Below, piece by piece: positions 8,179 through 16,323 of a stretch of 64,000 nucleotides of DNA. Within the stretch, counting starts at the first letter, position 1, and every line of letters begins with the position of its first letter. Source of the stretch: Pseudomonadota bacterium (GTDB lineage: Bacteria > Pseudomonadota > Gammaproteobacteria > Burkholderiales > Burkholderiaceae_C); NCBI GenBank assembly GCA_023418355.1, contig JAEZZU010000337.1, forward strand, positions 7,320 through 71,319, written 5' to 3'. A program made the translations under genes and the position numbers. The notes beneath the pieces were generated by a model. That model was not told where the DNA came from, ran no database searches, and saw only the letters and a list, made by a program, of their open reading frames with translations.

Positions 8179-9431
8179 GCGCACGCTGGCTCGCGCTTTG
8201 TAGACATGCACACCTGGTGCAAGACATTCAGACGGCGCTGCGGCTCCGCCACATAGGGGTTGCGCACATCCCATGCATAGCCAGCGAGGATCGAGGAAAT
8301 CATGCGACGAATCTCAGGGTTGTGCTCCTCATGGAAGATCACATCCTGAAAGCTCCCTTCATACCAGCCAGATACAAATGCTCTGAAGGTGTTCACGCCG
8401 GCTTGCAAAGGTACGGCATAGTCCTTTTGCCAGTCCACGGCTTCTCCCTTGAAGCACCGATCAATGCACCGTGCCGCCAGGCTTGAAGAGGTAAAGGCAA
8501 TCGTGACGCCGCTGGAGAACACAGGATCCAGAAACTCGCCCGCATTGCCCAGCAACGCAAACCCCTTGCCCCACAGTGAAGTGACATTGGCCGAGTAGCC
8601 CGTGATGGAGCGGCCCGGTGTGTCCCAGACCGCATGGCGCAGCACATGCGCCAGGCTCGGTGTTTCCGCAATGATGGCACGCAGGCGCTCGACTTCCGTC
8701 CCTTGATAGCGCGCCAGAAACTCTGGGGTGGCCACAACGCCCTGAGAGCAACGTCCATTGGAAAATGGAATGGTCCAGAACCAGACATCCTGATGCTCTG
8801 GATGCACGGAAATCAGGATCTTGTTGCGATCCATGTCTTCACGTGCAATGCGATCCTCGATATGCGTGAACAGTGCCCCACGCACGGGAAAGTCCGAAGG
8901 ACGCTCCAGATCCAGCATGCGCGGCAGGATGCGCGCAAAGCCGCTGGCATCGAGCAAAAAGCGCGCTTGCACGATGTACTCCTCCCCTTCTGGGGAACGC
9001 GCGGTCACCTGTGGCTGCTCGCCAGACACGTCCACTGCGATCACCGTGTGACGGTAACGAATCTGTGCGCCAGCTTTTTCTGCCGCATCAGCCAGCACCT
9101 TGTCAAACTGGCCACGTTGCACCTGATAGGTCGTACCCCAGCCTGGCGAGAACTTGTCCCGGAAATCAAATTCCGTGCGCAGCTCCCCCTTGGCAAAGGC
9201 GGCACCGTTCTTGTACTGAAAGCCTGCCTCCACCACATCCTGCAGCATGCCTGCTTCCTCAATGTAGGCCATGCTCTGCGGCAGCAGGCTTTCACCAATG
9301 GAAAAGCGGGGAAAAGTTTCCTTTTCCAGAATCAGCACCTGCCGCCCCTGCTTGCGCAGCAGGCCTGCCGCCACCGCCCCTGAAGGCCCCGCCCCAATAA
9401 TCAAAACTTCGGTTTGCTCTACACGCATCAT
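8175..9431 (-). CDS. possible independently translated FAD oxidoreductase within the fusion
   Basis: An internal ATG at 9431 (with a second at 9428) is preceded by GAGGGAGGAAGTA, a near-ideal ribosome-binding site at normal spacing. Translation from here gives a 418-residue flavoprotein, the expected stand-alone length, with the dinucleotide-binding GAGPSG at residues 13-18. This suggests that two ancestral genes lost the stop codon between them while the downstream start signal survived. Whether the cell makes the long protein, the short one or both cannot be decided from sequence. Confidence 0.5.
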   Translation of the reverse strand: MMRVEQTEVLIIGAGPSGAVAAGLLRKQGRQVLILEKETFPRFSIGESLLPQSMAYIEEAGMLQDVVEAGFQYKNGAAFAKGELRTEFDFRDKFSPGWGTTYQVQRGQFDKVLADAAEKAGAQIRYRHTVIAVDVSGEQPQVTARSPEGEEYIVQARFLLDASGFARILPRMLDLERPSDFPVRGALFTHIEDRIAREDMDRNKILISVHPEHQDVWFWTIPFSNGRCSQGVVATPEFLARYQGTEVERLRAIIAETPSLAHVLRHAVWDTPGRSITGYSANVTSLWGKGFALLGNAGEFLDPVFSSGVTIAFTSSSLAARCIDRCFKGEAVDWQKDYAVPLQAGVNTFRAFVSGWYEGSFQDVIFHEEHNPEIRRMISSILAGYAWDVRNPYVAEPQRRLNVLHQVCMSTKREPACA

Positions 9432-11861
9432 TACTTCCTCCCTCTTCGTGCTTGTTGAGGTATTACTTGCTGTGCTGTGCTGTCCTGCGCTGTCTGCTGC
9501 CTGTCGCGGTGCACGGTACAAAGGCGCCAGCACCAGCACCAGCGGCAGGCCCAGCATCAATGTCATGCCAAATGCCTTGAGTGCCGGAGTCTGAGACAAG
9601 CCCAGCAGCCCAAACGACAGCCAGGTACTGCCAGCACCTATCACGACTGCCAGCCAGGCCTGAGGATCGTCCTCATGCTCCTGCAAAAAGATGCCGTAAT
9701 CCACGCCCACACCCAGCAGGAGCATCAGCGCCAGTACGTTAAACAGCTGCCACGGCATGCCCAGCAGGGCCATCACGCCCACGACCAGCACACTGGCCAG
9801 TACCGTAGGTAACCAGGCACGCCAGGCCTGGCGACCAAAGCGCCAGCACAGCGCCAGCAGCACCAGCACATGCCCCAGCACCAGCAGCTCGGTCATGGAA
9901 ATACGGTAGCGCTGCAGCAGACTGGAAATTTCCGCAGGCTTGTCCACCCAGGTCACGCCCTCCAGCCCCTGTGCAATCTGTGCCAGCACCGGCAGTGCCT
10001 CCGCCCCCTGAATGCCACGCAGCATGACCAGAGCGCGGTATGTCCCATCGTGCTGTCCCAGCCACAGCGCGCTGGCGGCTGCAGCAACCGGTTGCTCTAG
10101 CCAGCGCTCCACGGTCAGTGGCTGCTCCAGCTGAGCTGCCGGCACGGTAAATGATTCATCCAGCTGCGTATTGACACCCGTCAGCACGGCTTGCTGCACG
10201 CGTTGTACCAAAGCCCTGTCTTCTGCCTGGCGACGCGCAGACGGCACCCATTGCGAGATCGCGCTATAGCCAGCTAAGTACTTGTCTGCCACCAGGCTCT
10301 GGAGCTGGTCTGTCAATGCTTCTTCGCGCTCCAGCAGCTCCTGCTCAGTCTGTCCCTTGACCAGATAAAACTGCGCCGGGCTGGGCAAGCCCATATAGCT
10401 GGACACCTTGAGCTGCTGCGCGACCAGTGCCTGGGATGCGTTTTGCAGCTGGCGCACATCATCCTGCACGTGCAAGGCCCCACTGCCCCATACCAGCGCA
10501 AGCACAGCCCCACACACAGTGACCGTTACCAGCCCCACATGCCTGCATCTGGGCCATGCTCGCAGCGTCTGGCCAATGCGCTGCGCCACCCGGCTGTGCG
10601 GCACACGCCCGCTATCGAGCCAGGGGAACCAGCACACCACGGTCAGCATGGCTGCAGTCAACCCCACTACCGAGAAAACAGCCATCTGCCGCAGCCCAGG
10701 AAACGACGCCACGCCAAGCGCCAGGTAGGCGATCACGCTGGTGCCCAGCGCCAGCCACAGCGAAGGCATCAACGCCTGCATGAGCTGGTAAGGCGGGCGA
10801 TCAGGCTCTCCCTGCCGTGCTGCAAAGTAGTGAATGCCATAGTCTTCGGCCACCCCCACCAGGCTGGCACCGAACACCAGCGTCAGCAGGTGCACCTCAC
10901 CAAACCACCAGACGGTGACGCTCAGTGCCACGGCGCAGCCAACCGCCAGCGACAGGCCCACCAGCAGCACGGGCCGGGTAGATCGAAACGCCAGCCAGGC
11001 CAGCAGCAACACCCCGGCCAGAGAACCCCAGCCAATGGTGTTGATCTCACCATGCGCCTGCACAGCCGCTGCCTCTGCATGCAATGGCACGCCCGCCACA
11101 ACCATCTGCAACTGGGGGGCGTGGGTACGGGCCGCAGCAAAAGCTGCCTGCAACGCAGCATCCAGCTCTGGCTCGCCAGAGAGCTTGAACGCGGAACCTT
11201 GCAATGCAAACTGCAAGACCTGCCATTGCAATCCTTCAGCCTGCAGCCACAGGGCGCCATCGCGTGGCCGCGCACGGCTCTGTGCCGCGCGTGCACCCCA
11301 CCACTGCGTCCACAGTCCCAGCGGGTCTTCCACCCAGTCCCCCAGCCGTGCCTGCATGGCGGGCTGGTACAAGGCCTGCAGGGCCTGCTGTACCAGCTGT
11401 GCATCCGGCGTTTGCGCCAGCACTTTGCGCTGCTCGGGCGTGAGCAATGCCTGGCGCCAGGGCTGGTAAAAGTCCAGGGCAGACTGCATGGAGCTGGTCT
11501 GGACCAGCTCCGTCTCTTTCAGGCGCCCGCCATCATCGGCCGCCAACTGCTGGCGAAATGCCTGTGCAGCAGCACGGGTGGCATTCCAGTCTGGTGCGCC
11601 CAGCATCACTACCAGCTGGCGCGAGAGCTGCTCGGACAACTGCTGTGTAGCCTGTGCAACATCCGGCGCATGCTCATCCACTGGCAGCAGCGCCAGCACA
11701 TCCGTATCAATGCGTCCCTGCTGCCAGAAACGCCACTGGTGTACGGCCACGCACAGCACCACCAGCAGCCACAGCAGGGCAGCGGTACGCCACCAGCCGG
11801 ATGGTCTGAGGCGCGGCGCCAAAATACGTGCAGCAGGCGCTGCGTGCGGAGCATCAGTCAT
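8175..11861 (-). CDS. MMPL/RND exporter fused in frame to FAD-dependent oxidoreductase
   Basis: One uninterrupted frame of 1,228 residues. Residues 1 to about 785 form an RND/MMPL-type transporter: an N-terminal membrane helix, a long periplasmic loop, and two membrane bundles (roughly 255-430 and 655-785) with TLVFGASLVGVAEDYGIHYF and LMLLLGVGVDYGIFLQEHEDD. After a Ser/Thr-rich linker near residue 800 comes a 418-residue flavoprotein with GAGPSG and halogenase-like ETFPRFSIGESLLPQS. In most APE clusters as I know them these are two genes. The exporter would move the polyene product across the inner membrane; the flavoprotein's reaction is not established. A ribosome-binding site sits before an internal ATG (see 8175-9431), so the two parts may also be made separately. 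Confidence 0.8.
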   Translation of the reverse strand: MTDAPHAAPAARILAPRLRPSGWWRTAALLWLLVVLCVAVHQWRFWQQGRIDTDVLALLPVDEHAPDVAQATQQLSEQLSRQLVVMLGAPDWNATRAAAQAFRQQLAADDGGRLKETELVQTSSMQSALDFYQPWRQALLTPEQRKVLAQTPDAQLVQQALQALYQPAMQARLGDWVEDPLGLWTQWWGARAAQSRARPRDGALWLQAEGLQWQVLQFALQGSAFKLSGEPELDAALQAAFAAARTHAPQLQMVVAGVPLHAEAAAVQAHGEINTIGWGSLAGVLLLAWLAFRSTRPVLLVGLSLAVGCAVALSVTVWWFGEVHLLTLVFGASLVGVAEDYGIHYFAARQGEPDRPPYQLMQALMPSLWLALGTSVIAYLALGVASFPGLRQMAVFSVVGLTAAMLTVVCWFPWLDSGRVPHSRVAQRIGQTLRAWPRCRHVGLVTVTVCGAVLALVWGSGALHVQDDVRQLQNASQALVAQQLKVSSYMGLPSPAQFYLVKGQTEQELLEREEALTDQLQSLVADKYLAGYSAISQWVPSARRQAEDRALVQRVQQAVLTGVNTQLDESFTVPAAQLEQPLTVERWLEQPVAAAASALWLGQHDGTYRALVMLRGIQGAEALPVLAQIAQGLEGVTWVDKPAEISSLLQRYRISMTELLVLGHVLVLLALCWRFGRQAWRAWLPTVLASVLVVGVMALLGMPWQLFNVLALMLLLGVGVDYGIFLQEHEDDPQAWLAVVIGAGSTWLSFGLLGLSQTPALKAFGMTLMLGLPLVLVLAPLYRAPRQAADSAGQHSTASNTSTSTKREEVMMRVEQTEVLIIGAGPSGAVAAGLLRKQGRQVLILEKETFPRFSIGESLLPQSMAYIEEAGMLQDVVEAGFQYKNGAAFAKGELRTEFDFRDKFSPGWGTTYQVQRGQFDKVLADAAEKAGAQIRYRHTVIAVDVSGEQPQVTARSPEGEEYIVQARFLLDASGFARILPRMLDLERPSDFPVRGALFTHIEDRIAREDMDRNKILISVHPEHQDVWFWTIPFSNGRCSQGVVATPEFLARYQGTEVERLRAIIAETPSLAHVLRHAVWDTPGRSITGYSANVTSLWGKGFALLGNAGEFLDPVFSSGVTIAFTSSSLAARCIDRCFKGEAVDWQKDYAVPLQAGVNTFRAFVSGWYEGSFQDVIFHEEHNPEIRRMISSILAGYAWDVRNPYVAEPQRRLNVLHQVCMSTKREPACA

Positions 11862-11876
11862 AACGGATGGCTTGTC

Positions 11877-12551
11877 TTACTTGAACAGTGCAGCCTCCGC
11901 ATCTGACAGATGCTGGCTGGCTGCGACGTCATGGATGCGAATCTCGCTGCGATCACCGCGCGCTTCATACAGCTGCACCTGCTGCACAAAGGCCTGCCCC
12001 TGCAGCTCAATTTTTTGCAGCCACTGCGCCAGCAGCTGGTCGCGCGGTTTGAGCTGCAAACTCCATCCCGAGGGCTGCACCTTGCCACTGACTTCAAACA
12101 TCTGGCCCAGCTGCGCCACATTGGCAGACATCACCGCAAACAGCATGGCATTCACCGTACGCAGCACGGGCTCATCGCTGGCCTGCATCTGCAGGCTCAC
12201 CGCACCATTCGCATCGCGCGACTGCAGACTTTCAGGCGTCACCACCAGTGTCGAAGCAAAGGGTTGCTGTACCTGCCACACAATGCCCTGCGACTGTGCC
12301 ACCACAAACTCGCCAGAAGAGCGCAGTGGCTGCTTGAAGCCCTGCACATGCTTGAGCTGTTCAAAGTGCCCCTTGATTACGGGGGCTGGCTGCAGCTGGG
12401 CATGCACCTGCTGCAGCAATGCATGAGTCTGCGCGTCCATCGATGCCTTAGCTGGCTCTGCCGACGGAACGGTGTCCGACGCCAGCGCCTGCCCCCCTGC
12501 ACACAGGCTGAAGACGGATACCACTACCCATGCCCATTTCGCGTGCTTCAT
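11877..12551 (-). CDS. LolA-like outer-membrane lipid carrier
   Basis: A 224-residue protein with a signal peptide (MKHAKWAWVVVSVFSLCAGGQALA), so it is periplasmic. The body has the LolA-type pattern: an amphipathic start (LLQQVHAQLQPAPVIKGHFEQ), LRSSGEFVVAQSQGIVWQVQQP, and beta-strands with SGWSLQLKPRD. LolA-like proteins carry acylated cargo in a hydrophobic cavity between the inner and outer membrane; here the cargo is probably the polyene lipid. The start at 12551 overlaps the thioesterase stop in an ATGA junction. The gene lies 15 bases upstream of the exporter, matching apeL of other clusters. Confidence 0.78.
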   Translation of the reverse strand: MKHAKWAWVVVSVFSLCAGGQALASDTVPSAEPAKASMDAQTHALLQQVHAQLQPAPVIKGHFEQLKHVQGFKQPLRSSGEFVVAQSQGIVWQVQQPFASTLVVTPESLQSRDANGAVSLQMQASDEPVLRTVNAMLFAVMSANVAQLGQMFEVSGKVQPSGWSLQLKPRDQLLAQWLQKIELQGQAFVQQVQLYEARGDRSEIRIHDVAASQHLSDAEAALFK

Positions 12552-12988
12552 GGCTGCACCCCCAGTCGCTCCCACAGCACAGGAGGGCAGACAAAACACA
12601 TTTCGCGCGTGCGCATGTCCACCGCCACCTGGATGGTATGTGCCGTATTGACCTTGCGCCCTGTTTGCGCATCACGCAGTACATAGTCGATGCGCAGGCG
12701 GTTTTCCCACTCCGTGATGCTTGCCTTCATCACCAGCTTTTGACCAAAGGTCGCAGGTCGCACGTATTTGAGGTGCATGTCCACCACGGGCCATGCATAG
12801 CCTGATTCACGCATGCGAGGGTAGTCGTAATCCAACTTGGCCAGCAATGCGCTGCGTGCCAGTTCCATGTAGCGCACATAGTTGCCGTGGTAGACGATCT
12901 CCATGACGTCAATGTCATAAAACGCAGGAGTGATCTCTATCTCATGCGACAGACGCTCTCGCGACGCCAGTTCTTTTTCAGTAGGCAT
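12548..12988 (-). CDS. apeK: acyl-CoA/ACP thioesterase, 4HBT hotdog type (ApeK-like)
   Basis: A 146-residue hotdog protein with the 4-hydroxybenzoyl-CoA thioesterase signature FYDIDVMEIVYHGNYVRYMELAR around residues 23-45. It would hydrolyse thioesters: either release of the finished polyene from ACP or editing of stalled intermediates. The ATG at 12988 follows an upstream frame that overlaps the ammonia-lyase gene; I chose it because it gives the family length and only an 11-base overlap. Confidence 0.8.
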   Translation of the reverse strand: MPTEKELASRERLSHEIEITPAFYDIDVMEIVYHGNYVRYMELARSALLAKLDYDYPRMRESGYAWPVVDMHLKYVRPATFGQKLVMKASITEWENRLRIDYVLRDAQTGRKVNTAHTIQVAVDMRTREMCFVCPPVLWERLGVQP

Positions 12989-14525
12989 ACAGCTTCCACG
13001 CTTGGTTGCGGATATCGACCAGCAAACGCTGCAGGTCCTGGTCCAGAGCACGGTCTTCTTCGACCAGTGCAATGCGTTCATTCAAATCATCCAGCCAGGC
13101 CTGCAATGTGGCTCCGACTGGCACATCGGGCTGCACACGCTGGCGCAGATGCACGGCCTGCCGCGCAGCAATCAGCATGGCTGCAACCACCTGCTCGGTC
13201 AGCTCGAGCACCCGCAGCGCATCCCGCGCAGCAATGGTGCCCATGCTGACTTTGTCCTGGTTGTGGCACTCGGTCGAGCGAGAGAAGACCGATGCAGGCA
13301 TGGTCTGCTTGAGCGCTTCGGCTGTCCATGCCGACACGCTGATCTGCAAGGCCTTCAGGCCATGATTGATGGCCTGACGCTCCCCTTGCACAGCCGACAG
13401 ATTCGACGGCAGCCCCTGGCTATAGCGGGTATCCACCAGCAGCGCCAGCTGCCTGTCCAGCAGATCGGCAACGTTGGCAACCGTGTTCTTCAAGGTGTCC
13501 ATGGCCAGCGCGATGTGACCACCATAAAAGTGGCCACCATGCAGCACACGCTCCTGATCTGGCTCGATCAAGGGATTGTCATTGGCGGAGTTCAGCTCTC
13601 CTTCGATCAGCTGACGCAGGAAAGGCAGCGCATCCTCCAGCACGCCGATCACATGCGGCGCACAACGCAAGGAATAGCGGTCCTGCAAGCGGTGCGAATT
13701 GCGCAGTGGTACTTCCGCGACCAGATCACCACGAATACGGGCAGCCACACGCTGCTGACCTGCGTGCGGTTTGGCGGCAAACAGCGTTGCATCAAAGTGG
13801 TGGGCATTGCCTGCAATCCCCACGACATTGGCAGCGGTCAGACGGCATGCCAGGCGCGCCACATAATCCGCACGCTGACAGGCCAGGCAAGCCAAGCCTG
13901 TCATGACCGCCGTACCGTTCATCAAGGCCAGCCCTTCCTTGGGGCGCAACTGCAAAGGTGCGGCCCCTGTCTGTTCCAGCGCTTGCGCTGCAGGCATGCG
14001 CTGGCCTTGATAGATCACTTCCCGCTCGCCACACAGCACAGCTGCCACATAGGACAGGGGTGTGAGATCACCACTGGCACCCACTGAACCTTCTGCCGGA
14101 ATCAAGGGCAGGATGTCGTGCTGCAGCAAGTGCTCCAGCTGCTGCAGCAAAGTCCAGCTCACGGCCGAAAAGCCCTGAGACAGAGAAGCCAGACGACTGG
14201 CCAGCACCGCACGCGTTTCTACCTCTGTCAAGAAGCGCCCTGCACCGCAGCCATGGTAGGCGTAGAGATGGTGTGGCAGCTGCGTCACCAGCGCAGGTGG
14301 GATTTCCACCGTGCAGGAGTCGCCATAGCCGGTCGTCACGCCATACACCACCCCATCCTCACGCAGCAGGCGATCCAGAAAATCTGCGCCTTTCTGAATA
14401 CGTGTGCGGAACTCAGGTGCTGTCGACAGCGCTGCCCTGGCATGCCCGTGTGCAATCGCGCATATGTGCTCAATCTGCAGCGGTGAGCCATCAAACACCA
14501 CAATGGCGGGAGGATTCTTTGTCAT
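12978..14525 (-). CDS. aromatic amino-acid ammonia-lyase (HAL/TAL family) of the APE cluster
   Basis: A 515-residue enzyme of the MIO family. The self-cyclising Ala150-Ser151-Gly152 lies in EGSVGASGDLTPLSY, and the lid tyrosine is in VVYGVTTGYG (Tyr61). The substrate-selecting pair, Ser-His in histidine lyases and His-Leu in the Rhodobacter tyrosine lyase, reads Tyr90-His91 (LYAYHGCGAG). The location argues against histidine catabolism: it lies inside the polyene operon and has no hut genes around it. Most likely it makes 4-coumarate (or cinnamate) as the aryl starter for the ligase. The stop overlaps the thioesterase gene and the start overlaps the acyltransferase stop. Confidence 0.82.
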   Translation of the reverse strand: MTKNPPAIVVFDGSPLQIEHICAIAHGHARAALSTAPEFRTRIQKGADFLDRLLREDGVVYGVTTGYGDSCTVEIPPALVTQLPHHLYAYHGCGAGRFLTEVETRAVLASRLASLSQGFSAVSWTLLQQLEHLLQHDILPLIPAEGSVGASGDLTPLSYVAAVLCGEREVIYQGQRMPAAQALEQTGAAPLQLRPKEGLALMNGTAVMTGLACLACQRADYVARLACRLTAANVVGIAGNAHHFDATLFAAKPHAGQQRVAARIRGDLVAEVPLRNSHRLQDRYSLRCAPHVIGVLEDALPFLRQLIEGELNSANDNPLIEPDQERVLHGGHFYGGHIALAMDTLKNTVANVADLLDRQLALLVDTRYSQGLPSNLSAVQGERQAINHGLKALQISVSAWTAEALKQTMPASVFSRSTECHNQDKVSMGTIAARDALRVLELTEQVVAAMLIAARQAVHLRQRVQPDVPVGATLQAWLDDLNERIALVEEDRALDQDLQRLLVDIRNQAWKLYAY

Positions 14526-15505
14526 GCGGAAGTGTCTCTTTGTTGTTGTATCAAGCCCGGCGTTGTGCCTTGCTCCCAGAACGGAAAGAAGTTGAACCAG
14601 TCATAAGGGGCCTTGCACAGCATGCGCTCCAGCTGCTGTGCATACAGCCCGGCGTACTGCGCCAGTGCTTCTTCGCGGCGCGCACGCGGCAGCTGCACCT
14701 GTGTGGCAAGGGGCACAAACTCCACGGCATAGCCGTCGCCCTCATGCACGCAGCCCATGAAATACAGGGGGCATTTGAGCAAGGCTGACAGCACATAAGG
14801 CCCGGTCGGGAAAGGCGCCACATGACCCAGAAACTGGGCCTGGGTGATCTTGCTGTCATGCACGGGCACCCGGTCTCCGGCAATGGCTATGAACTCCCCT
14901 TGTGCCACGCGTTCGGCCAGCACCATGGCAGTGGCAGCGCTAAACTCACTGACCTGCAGCAGACGTACACCACTGTCTGGCACCAGCCGCTGCAGCAAGC
15001 GGTTGAACTGCTCTGCATGCCTGGTGTGCACCAGCACATTCAGCCGAAGCTTTGCACGCTGCTTGGCGATCACCTGACACAGTTCAATACATCCCATGTG
15101 TGCAGTGACCACAATCGCGCCCTTGCCCTGCTCCAGCAATTCCACCAGCGGCTGCCTGCCCTCAAAACGGACTTTGTCCGTACGGTAGCGGCCTGTCAGA
15201 GCCAGCAGCTTGTCGAGAATGACCTGGGCAAACACGCCGAAATGGCGCATGCTGTGTCGCCAGCCTGGCGTGTGCTTCCAGATACCGTGACGCGCCTGCA
15301 GCCGCTGCAAATATTGAAGCGATGAGCGCCTGGCCAGTGGGCGTGACAGCCAGTAATAGGCCACGACCGGATACAGACACAACAGGAATGGCCAGCGCCC
15401 CAGCAAGCGGTGCACGTAGTACAGCACCCACATGCCAAGCACGAAGGTGCTCTCCCCAATCTGCGCCCAATGCACAGCGCGCGTGGAGGAAGTTGGCTCA
15501 CTCAC
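14522..15505 (-). CDS. LpxL/HtrB-like acyltransferase
   Basis: The 327-residue protein has an N-terminal membrane anchor (about residues 20-55) and the HX4E motif of lipid A-type acyltransferases, His136 and Glu141 in TAHMGCIE. Later motifs are AIAGDRVPVHD and FPTGPYVLSALLKCPLY. It should transfer an acyl chain, perhaps the polyene itself, onto a glycolipid acceptor at the inner membrane. Together with the glycosyltransferase just upstream it corresponds to the two halves of ApeJ of other clusters, here as separate genes with a four-base overlap. Confidence 0.78.
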   Translation of the reverse strand: MSEPTSSTRAVHWAQIGESTFVLGMWVLYYVHRLLGRWPFLLCLYPVVAYYWLSRPLARRSSLQYLQRLQARHGIWKHTPGWRHSMRHFGVFAQVILDKLLALTGRYRTDKVRFEGRQPLVELLEQGKGAIVVTAHMGCIELCQVIAKQRAKLRLNVLVHTRHAEQFNRLLQRLVPDSGVRLLQVSEFSAATAMVLAERVAQGEFIAIAGDRVPVHDSKITQAQFLGHVAPFPTGPYVLSALLKCPLYFMGCVHEGDGYAVEFVPLATQVQLPRARREEALAQYAGLYAQQLERMLCKAPYDWFNFFPFWEQGTTPGLIQQQRDTSA

Positions 15506-16323
15506 GCTCTGGCTCCCCGCATGCTGCGTTGGAGTTTGCGCAGCAGCAGCACGGGACTGCGCAGCAGCATGCCCACAAACAATTTGGCGTGCATGCGCGA
15601 AATCAGCACGTTATCGCGCAGCACACGGAAGTGCGACAGACCATCTTGCGGATAGGTCACCCGCGTGTAGACCGTCACAAACGGCACGCCCTGCCAATGC
15701 AGGCGTACCAGCACTTCGCTATCGAACTCCATGCGCTTGCCAATATGGGCGCTATCGAGCACAGCCACTACAGGCGCCAGCGGATACACCCGAAAACCGC
15801 ACATGGAGTCCCGAATATCGAGTGACAGGGTATTGATCCATACCCAGATATGGGTGGCATAGCGCCCATAGAGGCGCTTCTTTGGCACGCTGGCATCGTA
15901 GACAGGCGCGCCACAAATCATGGCATGGGGATGCTGGCGCGCCTGGGCCACAAATTTTTCGATATCTGCCACGGCATGCTGTCCATCGGCATCAATCTGC
16001 AGGGCATGCGTGAAGCCCTGGCTCAACGCCTGCCGCAGACCCGCCATCATGGCCCCGCCCTTGCCCTCATTCACTGGCAGACGCAGCAATTGCACACGCC
16101 CTATCCCGGCAATCGCACTGGCTTGTCCCTGATAGCGTTCAACCAGGGCATCCAGTACCGCTGCGCAGCCTGCCTCTGATCCATCGTCCACCAGCAGACA
16201 TGGCAAACCCTCCTGCAAGACGCCTTCGAGCATGGCACCTACCGTTGAGGGGTGGTTGTAGACAGGAATGATGGCAATGGGCAGAAAAGTTGCGTCTGCC
16301 CCGACTGGCATGCATGGTTTCAT
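15502..16323 (-). CDS. family 2 glycosyltransferase of the APE cluster
   Basis: Starting at 16323 (ATGA overlap with the ligase stop) this is a 273-residue GT-A enzyme. It begins IAIIPVYNHPSTVGAML, followed by LLVDDGSEAG and LQIDADGQHAVADIEKF, where the DAD triad binds the metal-nucleotide sugar. Two hydrophobic stretches lie in the C-terminal third (IWVWINTL and LFVGMLLRSPVLLL). It probably adds a sugar to a lipid that carries the polyene. A longer upstream frame exists but overlaps the ligase gene extensively and has no family similarity. Confidence 0.8.
   Translation of the reverse strand: MKPCMPVGADATFLPIAIIPVYNHPSTVGAMLEGVLQEGLPCLLVDDGSEAGCAAVLDALVERYQGQASAIAGIGRVQLLRLPVNEGKGGAMMAGLRQALSQGFTHALQIDADGQHAVADIEKFVAQARQHPHAMICGAPVYDASVPKKRLYGRYATHIWVWINTLSLDIRDSMCGFRVYPLAPVVAVLDSAHIGKRMEFDSEVLVRLHWQGVPFVTVYTRVTYPQDGLSHFRVLRDNVLISRMHAKLFVGMLLRSPVLLLRKLQRSMRGARA

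Noticed and set aside
10443..11906. Long plus-strand frame opposite the MMPL exporter
   Set aside because: Gln/His/Arg-rich shadow of the exporter gene without any protein family feature.
12978..14525. Histidine utilisation gene hutH
   Set aside because: It is embedded in the APE operon with overlapping genes, has no hut neighbours and differs in the selectivity pair.
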